Source: Pseudomonas bananamidigenes
GTDB lineage: Bacteria > Pseudomonadota > Gammaproteobacteria > Pseudomonadales > Pseudomonadaceae
Assembly: GCF_001679645.1 (NCBI RefSeq)
Contig: NZ_LRUN01000076.1
Span: 1-33,247 of the forward strand
DNA: 33,247 nt
Reading direction: 5' to 3'
The notes under the pieces are model-generated. The model had not been told where the DNA came from, made no database searches, and worked only from the letters and a program-made list of their open reading frames with translations. The position numbers and the translations under genes are program-made. Shown in pieces: positions 1-8,432 of the stretch (position 1 is its first letter; each line of letters opens with the position of its first letter).

Positions 1-20
1 GCTGCCGAAAAACCGGCAGC
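1..20 (-). terminator. Hairpin at window edge, probable terminator of the aminotransferase gene
   Basis: GCTGCCG and CGGCAGC form a 7-bp stem 24 bases beyond the aminotransferase stop codon. Any T-run on the minus strand would lie outside the window, so its role as a terminator is inferred from position. Confidence 0.45.
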
Positions 21-43
21 CATTTCAGACGCGACCTGGACGA

Positions 44-1216
44 TCAGCTTTCGCCAAGCGCCCGCGCCACCCCTCTAACAATCATCCCCACCTCCCGCTC
101 ATCAATCGTCAGCGGCGGCAGCAGCCGGATCGTCTTGCCGCGAGTGATGTTGATCAGCAGCCCGTGATCCCGTGCGGCAATCAGTGTCAGGTCGCGGACC
201 GGCTGCTTCAGTTCGATGCCGATCATCAATCCCTGACCACGAATCGCCAGCACATTCGGGTTGTCCGCCAGTTCCGCCCGCAGGCGGCTGAGCAAACGCT
301 CGCCTTGAATCTGGGCATTCTCCAGCAGGCTCTGTTCTTCGATGATGTCGAGCACGGTGCAACCCACCCGGCAGGCCAGCGGATTGCCGCCAAAAGTGCT
401 GCCATGACTGCCTGGCGTAAACAGTTCCGCCGCTCTGCCCCGCGCCAGGCAGGCACCGATCGGTACGCCGTTACCCAGGCCCTTGGCGAGGGTCATGACG
501 TCGGGGACGATGCCTTCATGCTGAAACGCAAACCACCGGCCGGTGCGGCCGATGCCGGTCTGGATCTCGTCGAGCATCAGCAGCCAGGCGTGGCGATTAC
601 AGAATTCGCGCAGGGCTTTGAGGAAACCCGGCGGCGCCATTTGCACGCCGCTTTCACCCTGGATCGGCTCCACCAGAATCGCCACGATCCGCTCGCCATG
701 CTTCTGCTGCAACTGCTCCAGCGCTTCAAGATCGCCAAACGGCACCTTGACGAAATCCCCCGGCAATTCGTTGAATCCCAGACGCACCGCCGGGCCATCG
801 CTGGCCGATAACGTGCCGAGAGTGCGGCCATGAAACGCATTGGCCATGACCACCACCAACGGCTGCTCGATCCCCTTGCGCCAGCCATGCAGACGCGCCA
901 GTTTCAGCGCGGTTTCGTTGGCCTCGGCACCGGAGTTGTTGAAGAACGCTCTCTCCATCCCCGACAGCTGAGTCAATTTCAGCGCCAACTGCTGCTGCCA
1001 GTCGATGCTGTAGAGGTTGGAGGTGTGCAACAGCAATCCCGCCTGCTCGCTGATCGCTGAAACAATCCGCGGATGTGAGTGGCCGACATTGGTCACCGCC
1101 ACACCCGCGACGGCATCGAGGTATTCACGACCGGCCTGATCCCACAAACGGGTGCCAAGGCCTTTGGTAAAACTCAGGGCCAGCGGTTGGTACGTGTTCA
1201 TCAGGGCGGCGGTCAT
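44..1216 (-). CDS. Class III PLP-dependent aminotransferase, acetylornithine transaminase-like
   Basis: A 390-aa fold-type I aminotransferase of the ArgD/AstC/BioA class, the usual length for acetylornithine transaminase. Visible hallmarks are NNSGAEANE (phosphate-binding region), AFHGRTLGTLSA, LMLDEIQTGIGRTG (Asp contacting the pyridine nitrogen) and TLAKGLGNGVPIG with the PLP-binding Lys. Members transfer an amino group from N-acetylornithine or a related omega-amine to 2-oxoglutarate. The start is chosen for a GGAG about 10 bases upstream; the internal Met at residue 6 has no ribosome site. It diverges from a LysR regulator gene across about 100 bases. The lack of other arg genes nearby suggests a paralogue rather than the biosynthetic ArgD, so substrate is uncertain. 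Confidence 0.88.
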   Translation of the reverse strand: MTAALMNTYQPLALSFTKGLGTRLWDQAGREYLDAVAGVAVTNVGHSHPRIVSAISEQAGLLLHTSNLYSIDWQQQLALKLTQLSGMERAFFNNSGAEANETALKLARLHGWRKGIEQPLVVVMANAFHGRTLGTLSASDGPAVRLGFNELPGDFVKVPFGDLEALEQLQQKHGERIVAILVEPIQGESGVQMAPPGFLKALREFCNRHAWLLMLDEIQTGIGRTGRWFAFQHEGIVPDVMTLAKGLGNGVPIGACLARGRAAELFTPGSHGSTFGGNPLACRVGCTVLDIIEEQSLLENAQIQGERLLSRLRAELADNPNVLAIRGQGLMIGIELKQPVRDLTLIAARDHGLLINITRGKTIRLLPPLTIDEREVGMIVRGVARALGES

Positions 1217-1318
1217 GACTTCAAACTCCAGTGAAGGTCGGTGTGTTTGCAGTATGGTTAGCCACCAGAGCTGGATAAACTCGGCAAAACTTCAATCATT
1301 TGGAAGCAGGGCTTGATA
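1217..1318. promoter_or_regulatory. Divergent promoter region between aminotransferase and LysR genes
   Basis: This 102-base spacer must hold the promoters of both divergent genes. A LysR regulator usually binds such a spacer and controls its divergent neighbour. I could not single out a convincing T-N11-A operator or -35/-10 pair. Confidence 0.4.
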
Positions 1319-2223
1319 ATGGATTTGTTCCAGTCAATGAGCGTCTACGTCAAAGTCGTGGAAACCGGCAGCATGACCGCGGCCGCCTGCAGTGCGAAAT
1401 GTCCACGACCATGGTCGGCAATCACCTTCGCGCACTGGAACAGCGCCTCGGCGTGCAACTGCTGCAACGTACCACCCGCCGTCAGCGGCTGACCGAATTC
1501 GGCACGGTTTACTACCAGCGTTGCCTGGAAGTACTGGGCCTGGTTCAAGACTCCGAACGGCTCGCCGAGCAAACCCTGGATGAGCCGCGTGGTTTGTTGC
1601 GGATCACCGCGCCGCTGACCTTCGGTGTCGAACGCCTGGCCCCTGCGCTCAGCGAGTTTTCCCTGCAATATCCGCAGGTGCGTATGGATGTCGTACTGAC
1701 CAACAGTCGCCCGGATCTGTTGGAAAGCGGTCTCGACGTCGCGTTTCGACTCGGCCATTTCGAGCCATCGAACCTGATTGCCCGCCCCCTGATCGACTAC
1801 ACCCTGACCGTGTGCGCGTCTCCGGATTACGTGGCCCGACGCGGCATGCCCCTGACGCCTGAAGACCTGCGACAACACGATTGCCTTTCGTTTGCCTATC
1901 CTGCCGGTGATGACTGGCAATCAGTGGAAAAGCGCTGGCGCCTGAGCGGCCCGGACGGAGAAATCATGGTCGATGTCAGCGGGCCGATGCTGATGAATAC
2001 CTCAGCCGGTTTGCATCAGGCGGCCCGCACCGGCATGGGCATCGTGATGCTGCCGGATGCGCTGGTGGAGCAGGATTTGCGCGACGGCAGACTGGTCACG
2101 GTAATGCCCGATTACCAGCCTCCGAGTCGTCCTTTGCACTTGCTGTATGCGCAGGATCGTTATCGGTTGCCGAAGCTTCGGCGCTTCGTTGAGTTTGCGA
2201 TGAGGACGTGGGGGAAAAGCTGA
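1319..2223 (+). pseudogene. LysR-family transcriptional regulator, interrupted by an apparent one-base deletion
   Basis: The expected LysR N-terminus begins at ATG 1319 (MDLFQSMSVYVKVVETGSM) and runs to MTAAA near 1387. The winged-helix part (CEMSTTMVGNHLRALEQRLG) and the whole effector domain then continue in the next frame, starting from CTG at 1387. One missing base at about 1385-1387, within GCCGCCTG, explains the shift; adding one C would restore TAAALQCEMS and a protein of about 301 aa. Without it the first frame stops at 1490-1492. The C-terminal substrate-binding domain is intact to the TGA at 2223. A frame opening at 1300 is an artefact of the break. The gene is either a recent pseudogene or carries a sequencing error. 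Its likely target is the divergent aminotransferase. Confidence 0.8.
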
Positions 2224-2307
2224 CCTGCTCCGGCACAACAAATAACCGATGGTTACCGTGTCCCCGGCTATTATCTCTCTTCCTCTTTTCAGCATGGATG
2301 CTGCGAA

Positions 2308-2823
2308 ATGCTCACAGTTTTGCAAAACACCCCGATACGGGCCTATGTGATTTTTCTGTTGGTGGTTTATTTCGGTATCAAGGCCTTTTCTCCCACCCGT
2401 GAGAGCCGTCTTTCGATGCTCATAACACCACCGGCGTTTCTGGCGTGGTCGTTCTACTCCCTGAACTTGACGACCAATCCGACCCTGTTCTTTTGCAGTT
2501 GGACGGGCGCGCTGCTGCTGGGCAGCCTCTCGGCCTGGCTGGTTTTTTCCCGCAAGGGCGTGGTACTTGACGACTCCGCGACAGCGCTGATCATGCCGGG
2601 CACCGTCAAGATCCTGATCATGTTTCTGATGTTTTTTTTCACGAACTTTTACTTCGAATATCAAAAGAACATCCATCCGGAGCTTTACGCCTCGGCGGAC
2701 ATGCAGCTGCTCAAGTCCACGGTGTCGGGTTTCATGTGCGGCCTGATCGGCACCCGTTCGCTGAAGTTCTACTGGACGCTGCGAGCCCTCGCCGCCCGAC
2801 AGTCGCCAGTGACCGCACAATAA
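2308..2823 (+). CDS. Small integral membrane protein, possibly DUF6622 family
   Basis: A 171-aa protein with four to five hydrophobic segments: about residues 11-27, 38-52, 60-80, 95-112 and a weaker one near 138-150. There is no signal peptide and no catalytic motif. The arrangement resembles the small Pseudomonas membrane proteins grouped as DUF6622, but that is from memory. Function is unknown. It lies 84 bases after the LysR gene with only a poor GGA ribosome site, and converges on msrA. Its codon use matches neighbouring genes, so I consider it real. Confidence 0.65.
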   Translation: MLTVLQNTPIRAYVIFLLVVYFGIKAFSPTRESRLSMLITPPAFLAWSFYSLNLTTNPTLFFCSWTGALLLGSLSAWLVFSRKGVVLDDSATALIMPGTVKILIMFLMFFFTNFYFEYQKNIHPELYASADMQLLKSTVSGFMCGLIGTRSLKFYWTLRALAARQSPVTAQ

Positions 2824-2841
2824 CCATCGCACAACCGGTGA

Positions 2842-3546
2842 TCACGACCCGCTTTTCACCAGTACCGGTTTGTCCTGATAACGTTCGGCGAACAGTTGCT
2901 TCAACTGCGCCACTTTCGGCAGATCATTGATCACGATGTACGGATAGGTCGGATGCTCGGTGAGGAAGTCCTGATGATAGTCCTCCGCCGGATAGAAGCC
3001 GTTGAAGGTTTCCAGTCGGGTCACGATGGGTTTGCTATAGGCATGCGCCGCATCGAGCTGTGCGATGTAGGCCTGAGCCACGCGTTGCTGATCGGCATTG
3101 ACCGGAAACAGCGCCGAGCGATATTGGGTGCCGCTGTCCGGGCCCTGACGGTTAAGCTCGGTCGGGTTGTGGGCCACCGAGAAGTAGATCTGCAACAGGC
3201 TGCCGTAGCTGACCTGTGTCGGATCGAAGGTGACCTGCACCGACTCGGCGTGCCCCGTATCACCCTCGCTGACCCGTTCATATTCCGCCGTATTCGCTGC
3301 GCCGCCGGCGTAACCGGAAACGGCTTTCTGCACACCTTTGACATGCTGGAAAACCCCCTGCACGCCCCAGAAACAGCCGCCGGCGAACACCGCCGTTTCG
3401 CTGTGCGCCTGGGTGTTTTCATCAAGCGCCGGCGGCGGGATGACTACCCCCTCTTCCGCACCGAAGGAAAACGCCGAGCATTGCGCTACGACCCCGGCTG
3501 CTGCAGCACCCAAAAGCACGCGACGCCAGATAGTTTGAGTGTTCAT
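2842..3546 (-). CDS. msrA: Peptide-methionine (S)-S-oxide reductase MsrA, exported
   Basis: A 234-aa protein that reduces the S-epimer of methionine sulfoxide in proteins. The catalytic motif GGCFWG lies near residues 56-61 (Cys58) and is followed by a conserved VSGYAGG block; HNPTELNRQGPDSGTQYRSA and AEDYHQDF are also typical. An N-terminal extension with WRR and an Ala-rich hydrophobic run looks like an export signal (Sec, possibly Tat), placing the enzyme in the periplasm. AGGAG sits 9 bases before the ATG. It starts 15 bases after dipZ and is the last gene of msrB-dipZ-msrA. Recycling electrons probably come from DipZ (inference from the operon). Confidence 0.93.
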   Translation of the reverse strand: MNTQTIWRRVLLGAAAAGVVAQCSAFSFGAEEGVVIPPPALDENTQAHSETAVFAGGCFWGVQGVFQHVKGVQKAVSGYAGGAANTAEYERVSEGDTGHAESVQVTFDPTQVSYGSLLQIYFSVAHNPTELNRQGPDSGTQYRSALFPVNADQQRVAQAYIAQLDAAHAYSKPIVTRLETFNGFYPAEDYHQDFLTEHPTYPYIVINDLPKVAQLKQLFAERYQDKPVLVKSGS

Positions 3547-3561
3547 GCTGTGGACTCCTGA

Positions 3562-5370
3562 TCAGCCGAAGGTAAAGGCGTAGGCCGACACGCCCGGGTC
3601 GAGAAACTCGATGCTGAAGGTTCGGTCCCTCACCCCATCGGTTTGCCGCACCAATTGATACAAGCGTTGCTCGGTGACCCGACCACTGCCGTCCGGCGCC
3701 ACGTCGACTCCGTGGGCATCGCCCGGCGCCTGACCATCGATGGTCACTTTGAAGCGCACCGGTTTACCGTCCGTTCCCGGTCCCAGCACCAGGTGCAAAT
3801 CACGGGCATGGAAGCGATAAACGATGCGGCTGGCCGGCCCGCTGGCTGTGGCGCGCTCGGCACCGACTGCCCATTGCCCGCCCAGGCTCCAGTCATTCAG
3901 GGCCAGGCTGGTCGGCGTCGTGTACGCCGCCACCTTGTCAGGCACAAGGCTGGTTTCCGGTACGAAATGTTCTGCACGCTGGTAGCCGACGTAGGTTTCC
4001 GGCGACAGCACCTGACTCATGTCCGGAGCAAGCTGCACGCCTTGGGCATCGGCATTGATCAAACCGTCGGCAACTGTTTTTGCACCGGCCTCACGCAACA
4101 ATCGCTGGATGACCCGTTCCGATTCGGCGTAGTCCCCTTCACCAAAGTGGTGGTAACGAATACGCCCCTGGGCGTCGGCAAAGTAATGTGCCGGCCAGTA
4201 TTCATTGCTGAAAGCGCGCCAGATCCTGTAGTCGTTATCGATGGCCACCGGGTAGTTGATGCCCAGTTCCTTCATGGCTTTGGTGACATTGCCTACATCA
4301 CGCTCGAAGGCAAATTCCGGTGCATGCACCCCGATCACCACCAGGCCCTGATCCTTGTACTTCTCGGCCCAGGCCTTGACGTAAGGCAGGGTGCGCAGGC
4401 AGTTGATGCAGGAGTAGGTCCAGAAATCCACCAGCACCACCTTGCCCTTCAATGCCTGAGCATCAAGCGGCGCGGAATTGAGCCACTGCACCGCGCCATC
4501 GAGCGGCGGCAACTGGCCTTCGACCGGCAACGAGCCCGGTGCCTTCGCAGACATTTTCATCGCGCCACCAGCCGCCATCATGCTGCCGTTCGCCGCGTCA
4601 TCCGCTGCGGGAATCTGCGCCATCATCGTGCCGTTGCCCTGAGGAGATTTCCCCGAAAGCCTGCCGACCAATGCCTGCTCCAGCCCTCCGGTAGAGGCCG
4701 TCGAAACCCGCGCCAGAATCCCGGTATCGAGACCCAGCGCAATGGCGGCCACGCCAGCCAGCATCGCCGCACCGAGCCCGCGACGGATCCATTCGCCGGT
4801 GCCAATCGAACGCTTCATCAGCGCGAAAACCTTACCGCCCAGCAGCAGCGCCGCCGCCAGCGACGTAGCCGCGCCCGCCGCGTAGGCGAGCAACAACAGC
4901 GTGGTGGCGATGCTTGCCCCTTGCAGCGCGGCACCGGTCAGAATCAGGCCGAGGATGGGCCCGGCGCAGGGCGCCCACAGCAGCCCGGTGGCGACACCGA
5001 TCAGAAACGAAGCGCCGGGACGTGGACGGTTGTCCTGCCCCGCGACCTCCGACAGACGACTGCCGGCGGACACCAGCGGCCGGGTCAGGCGCTCGGCCAG
5101 ATGCGGCAGCAGCAAGGTCAGCCCGAACAGTGCAACGAACAGCAACGCGAGCCAGCGACCGTACTGATTGACTTGCACCACCCAACCGCCGCCCACCGCC
5201 GCCAGTGTCGCGACGAGGGCGAAGGTCAGTGCCATCCCGGCCAACAGCGGCAAGCCACTCTTGATAAACGGCTGCCCGGTGCGAGCGAAGACAAAAGGCA
5301 GAACCGGCAGGATGCACGGGCTGACGATCGTCAGCACACCGCCGAGATAAGCGAGAACCAAGAGCCACAT
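3562..5370 (-). CDS. dipZ: DipZ: CcdA-type thiol transporter fused to a thioredoxin-like domain
   Basis: A 602-aa three-part protein. Residues 1 to about 235 are a CcdA/DsbD-type membrane domain with the two active cysteines in SPCILPVLP (Cys19) and APCAGPILG (about Cys135). A Met/Ala-rich linker follows. Residues about 285-430 form a TlpA/AhpC-like thioredoxin domain with WTYSCINC (CxxC near 321/324). The remaining ~170 residues resemble the beta-rich C-terminal domain of mycobacterial DipZ. The family carries electrons from cytoplasmic thioredoxin across the membrane to periplasmic thiol enzymes. Lying between two exported Msr enzymes, it most likely re-reduces them rather than serving cytochrome c maturation. 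AGGA precedes the ATG by 8 bases. Confidence 0.9.
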   Translation of the reverse strand: MWLLVLAYLGGVLTIVSPCILPVLPFVFARTGQPFIKSGLPLLAGMALTFALVATLAAVGGGWVVQVNQYGRWLALLFVALFGLTLLLPHLAERLTRPLVSAGSRLSEVAGQDNRPRPGASFLIGVATGLLWAPCAGPILGLILTGAALQGASIATTLLLLAYAAGAATSLAAALLLGGKVFALMKRSIGTGEWIRRGLGAAMLAGVAAIALGLDTGILARVSTASTGGLEQALVGRLSGKSPQGNGTMMAQIPAADDAANGSMMAAGGAMKMSAKAPGSLPVEGQLPPLDGAVQWLNSAPLDAQALKGKVVLVDFWTYSCINCLRTLPYVKAWAEKYKDQGLVVIGVHAPEFAFERDVGNVTKAMKELGINYPVAIDNDYRIWRAFSNEYWPAHYFADAQGRIRYHHFGEGDYAESERVIQRLLREAGAKTVADGLINADAQGVQLAPDMSQVLSPETYVGYQRAEHFVPETSLVPDKVAAYTTPTSLALNDWSLGGQWAVGAERATASGPASRIVYRFHARDLHLVLGPGTDGKPVRFKVTIDGQAPGDAHGVDVAPDGSGRVTEQRLYQLVRQTDGVRDRTFSIEFLDPGVSAYAFTFG

Positions 5371-5413
5371 GGTGTCGTCCTGTAGTGAGAGAAGATTGCA
5401 GGCGGGCCACGAC

Positions 5414-5932
5414 TCAAACCGCCACGGGTTTGAAGGTCATGGCCAGGCCGTTCATGCAGTAGCGCAGACCGGTGGGCTTGGGCCCGTCGTCGAACACATG
5501 GCCGAGGTGACCACCGCAACGCCGGCAGTGGACTTCCTCTCGGGTCATGCCGAAGGACCGGTCCTGGCGCGTGGCCACGGCGTGCTCCAGCGGCGCCCAG
5601 AAGCTCGGCCAGCCAGTACGGCTGTCGAACTTGGTGTCCGACGAAAACAGCGCCAGTTCGCACCCGGCGCAGGCAAACGTGCCGGCCCGATGTTCATTGT
5701 TGAGCGGGCTGCTGTAGCCGCGCTCGGTGCCCTCATTGCGCAGCACGTCGAATTGCTCGTCAGTGAGCAATGCGTGCCATTCACTGTCGCTATGAGTCAC
5801 TTCAAAAGCTTCGTCTGCATAGGCCTCCGCGACCAGCGCCGAACCCGTGGATAACTTTGGCAATACACCGGCCAGCAGTGCTGCAAGCCCCAGCCCGCCG
5901 CCCGTTGCCAGAATCTGTCGCCGTGAAAACAT
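5414..5932 (-). CDS. msrB: Peptide-methionine (R)-S-oxide reductase MsrB, Tat-exported
   Basis: A 172-aa MsrB that reduces the R-epimer of protein methionine sulfoxide. Two CxxC zinc pairs are visible (FACAGCEL and HCRRCGGHLGHVF), as are GWPSFW and the catalytic Cys in RYCMNG near the C-terminus. The N-terminus MFSRRQILATGG carries a twin-arginine motif followed by a hydrophobic stretch, so export by Tat is likely. I chose ATG 5932 because GGGAG lies just upstream and the Tat motif starts there; a frame opening at 5971 would add 13 unlikely residues. First gene of the operon, 43 bases before dipZ, divergent from a two-component system. Confidence 0.93.
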   Translation of the reverse strand: MFSRRQILATGGGLGLAALLAGVLPKLSTGSALVAEAYADEAFEVTHSDSEWHALLTDEQFDVLRNEGTERGYSSPLNNEHRAGTFACAGCELALFSSDTKFDSRTGWPSFWAPLEHAVATRQDRSFGMTREEVHCRRCGGHLGHVFDDGPKPTGLRYCMNGLAMTFKPVAV

Positions 5933-6083
5933 GGCCGTCTCCCGAAATTCCAGATACCTGTCGTGGAACACAGCCTAGGCTTGGGTTGATCGCCAAATCC
6001 TCACGGGAAGTTAAACAATTCGTGATAACTCGCCCCGAGGAAAACCCGCACAATGCGCACATTGCGCCGAAGGATTGAGCTTC
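5933..6083. promoter_or_regulatory. Divergent control region between msrB operon and two-component operon
   Basis: This 151-base spacer holds AGTTA/TAACT arms (6009-6013, 6026-6030) and the inverted repeat CAATG-CGCA-CATTG (6051-6064), 19 bases before the regulator ATG. Either could be an operator for the divergent response regulator; nothing in the sequence decides this. Confidence 0.35.
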
Positions 6084-6800
6084 ATGGAACAGACCAAACG
6101 CGTCCTGGTGGTCGAGGACGACCTGCACATCGCCGACCTCATTTGCCTGCACCTGCGGGACGAGCAATTCGAGGTGGTCCACAGCGCCGACGGCGATGAA
6201 GGCATGCGCCTGCTGCAACAGGGACACTGGGATGCGCTCATCCTCGACCTGATGCTGCCCGGGGTGGACGGCCTGGAAATCTGCCGCCGTGCCCGGGCCA
6301 TGGCCCGCTACACACCGATCATCATCACCAGCGCCCGCTCCAGCGAACTGCACCGCATCCTTGGCCTGGAGCTGGGCGCCGACGACTATCTGGCCAAGCC
6401 GTTTTCGATGCTGGAACTGGTCGCCCGGGTCAAGGCACTGCTGCGCCGGGTGGACGCCATGGCGCGCAATCTGAAGATGGACGCCGGCAGCCTGAGTCTC
6501 GATGGCCTGACCATCGACCCTGTCACCCGTGAGGTCACCCTCGACGGCCAGCGTCTGGATCTCACGCCACGGGAATTCGACCTGCTGCATTTCTTCGCCC
6601 GTCAGCCGGGCAAGGTGTTCTCGCGCATGGACCTGCTCAACGCGGTCTGGGGCTACAGCCACGAAGGTTACGAACACACGGTCAACACCCACATCAATCG
6701 TCTGCGGGCGAAGATCGAGGCCGATCCGGCCCAGCCCGTGCGCATCCTCACGGTGTGGGGCCGTGGCTATAAATTCGGCATGAGTACGGAACAACCATGA
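6084..6800 (+). CDS. OmpR/PhoB-family response regulator
   Basis: A 238-aa two-domain regulator. The receiver has VVEDD, phosphoacceptor Asp55 (LILDLMLPG) and Lys105 (LAKPFSM). The C-terminal winged helix shows LTPREFDLLHFFAR, the recognition-helix region HTVNTHINRLRAKIE, and GRGYKF. I prefer ATG 6084 over a TTG at 6075 because AAGGA (6070-6074) is well spaced for it. The stop codon overlaps the kinase start (ATGA), so the pair is translationally coupled. Transcribed away from msrB-dipZ-msrA, which suggests that operon is a target; the stimulus is unknown. Confidence 0.92.
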   Translation: MEQTKRVLVVEDDLHIADLICLHLRDEQFEVVHSADGDEGMRLLQQGHWDALILDLMLPGVDGLEICRRARAMARYTPIIITSARSSELHRILGLELGADDYLAKPFSMLELVARVKALLRRVDAMARNLKMDAGSLSLDGLTIDPVTREVTLDGQRLDLTPREFDLLHFFARQPGKVFSRMDLLNAVWGYSHEGYEHTVNTHINRLRAKIEADPAQPVRILTVWGRGYKFGMSTEQP

Positions 6801-8317
6801 AACTGACCCTGACGCATCGCCTGTCCCTGGTGTTCGCCGTGTTGCTGTTGGCGTGCTGCGGCACGTCGGCATGGTTGCAGGTGCGCTCCAGCCAGATGCA
6901 CGAGCTGGAGGTGGTGCAGGGTCTGTCCCGTGACCTGGCGCAACACATCGCCCATGACACGGTGCTGATGGACAGCAACGGTCTGATGCCCGGCGCGGTG
7001 CGCGAGCTGTTCAGCCAGTTGATGCTGGTCAACCCGAGTGTCGAGGTGTACCTGCTCGACACCGAAGGCCGGATCGTCGGCAACGCGGCGCCGGAAGGAC
7101 GCCTGCGCCGGCAGTCCGTCGATCTGCAACCGATCCGGCGACTGCTCGACGAACAACCGCTGCCGATTCTCGGCGACGACCCGCGCAGCACCGATGGCCG
7201 CAAGGTCTTCAGTGCGGCGCCGTTGCAGGTCAACGGCAAGCCGGCCGGATATCTTTACGTGGTGTTGCTCAGTGAAGCCCACGATCGCTTCGCCGAACGC
7301 GGGGCCACCAGCGCAGCGCTGAATACGGCGCTGCTGTCCATCGGGCTGGCGGCGTTCCTGTGCCTGATTGCCGGTCTGACGGCATTCAACCTGATCACCC
7401 GGCCGCTGCGTCGGTTGACCGAAACCGTGAGCCGGTTCGATATCGACGGCGTGCCCCAATCACTGCCAGCCGCACCGACACCTGTGGACAAGTCCGCCGA
7501 CCCGGATGAAATCGCCGTGCTCGACGCAGCGTTCCGGCAAATGCAGAACCGCCTCGGTGAACAATGGCGCTCACTCACCCGCCAGGACCAGGAACGCCGG
7601 GAACTGGTGGCGAACATTTCCCATGACTTGCGCACGCCGCTGGCTTCGCTGCACGGTTATCTGGAAACCCTGTCGCTCAAGGACGCCACACTGTCTGCCG
7701 AAGAACGCCGTCGTTATCTGGGGATCGCCCTGGACCAGAGCCGCAAGGTCGGCGGGCTCGCGCAGTCATTGCTGGAGCTGGTGCGCCTCGAACATGGCTT
7801 TGTGCAGCCGATACTGGAGAAATTTTCCCTGACCGATCTGGTCCAGGACATTTTCCAGAAATTCGAACTCGGCGCCGAAGCCCGGAACGTCGGACTCAAG
7901 GCCAGTTTCAGCGCCAACCTGCCGACCGTCTGCGCCGACCTCGGGTTGATCGAACGGGTGCTGACCAACCTGGTCGATAACGCCTTGCGTCATACGCCGC
8001 CAGGGGGCGAAATCGAACTCGACCTGAAACCCCGGGGCGCATCGGTTGTAATCACCGTCAGCGACACCGGCCCCGGCATCGCCGCCGAGTTGCGTGAAGG
8101 TTTGTTTCTGCGTCCTTTCAATATCGGTGGTGCGCGACGGGATGGCGGACTCGGACTGCGGATCGTGCACCGGATCCTGCAACTGCACGGGTGCGAGATC
8201 TGCTTGCTGGATGTCGTCGGGCGGGGGGCGACCTTTCGCTTCTCGCTGCCGGTGGATCAACAGAACGCCGAACAACGGATCATCCGTTCGATGAACCTGA
8301 ATTCGCCGGGCAAATGA
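6797..8317 (+). CDS. Membrane sensor histidine kinase, partner of the upstream regulator
   Basis: A 506-aa kinase: TM1 (about 9-27), a periplasmic sensor of about 145 residues, TM2 (about 177-198), HAMP, a HisKA domain with ISHDLRTPL (His276), and an ATPase domain with NLVDNALRHT, DTGPGI and GGLGLRI. TM1 carries two adjacent cysteines (20, 21) and TM2 one (189). The periplasmic part has several exposed methionines (SSQM, VLM, GLM, QLM). In E. coli HprS, membrane Cys and Met residues take part in sensing hypochlorite, so a similar redox input is conceivable here given the neighbouring Msr operon. That link is inference only. Confidence 0.92.
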   Translation: MKLTLTHRLSLVFAVLLLACCGTSAWLQVRSSQMHELEVVQGLSRDLAQHIAHDTVLMDSNGLMPGAVRELFSQLMLVNPSVEVYLLDTEGRIVGNAAPEGRLRRQSVDLQPIRRLLDEQPLPILGDDPRSTDGRKVFSAAPLQVNGKPAGYLYVVLLSEAHDRFAERGATSAALNTALLSIGLAAFLCLIAGLTAFNLITRPLRRLTETVSRFDIDGVPQSLPAAPTPVDKSADPDEIAVLDAAFRQMQNRLGEQWRSLTRQDQERRELVANISHDLRTPLASLHGYLETLSLKDATLSAEERRRYLGIALDQSRKVGGLAQSLLELVRLEHGFVQPILEKFSLTDLVQDIFQKFELGAEARNVGLKASFSANLPTVCADLGLIERVLTNLVDNALRHTPPGGEIELDLKPRGASVVITVSDTGPGIAAELREGLFLRPFNIGGARRDGGLGLRIVHRILQLHGCEICLLDVVGRGATFRFSLPVDQQNAEQRIIRSMNLNSPGK

Positions 8318-8432
8318 TCCCCATCTGGCCGTTGCTCCGTGACAACACTGCCCCTCTCCCCTAAATTAGTCGGCCTGAAAAAGCCCCCATGCTTTCTCGT
8401 CTTATCCCAAGTTAAAAAGTAGTGAAATTTCA

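Noticed and set aside
3643..5385. 580-codon plus-strand open frame opposite dipZ
   Set aside because: It mirrors dipZ; the product is low-complexity Arg/Gln/His-rich without domains, while dipZ has clear domains and motifs.
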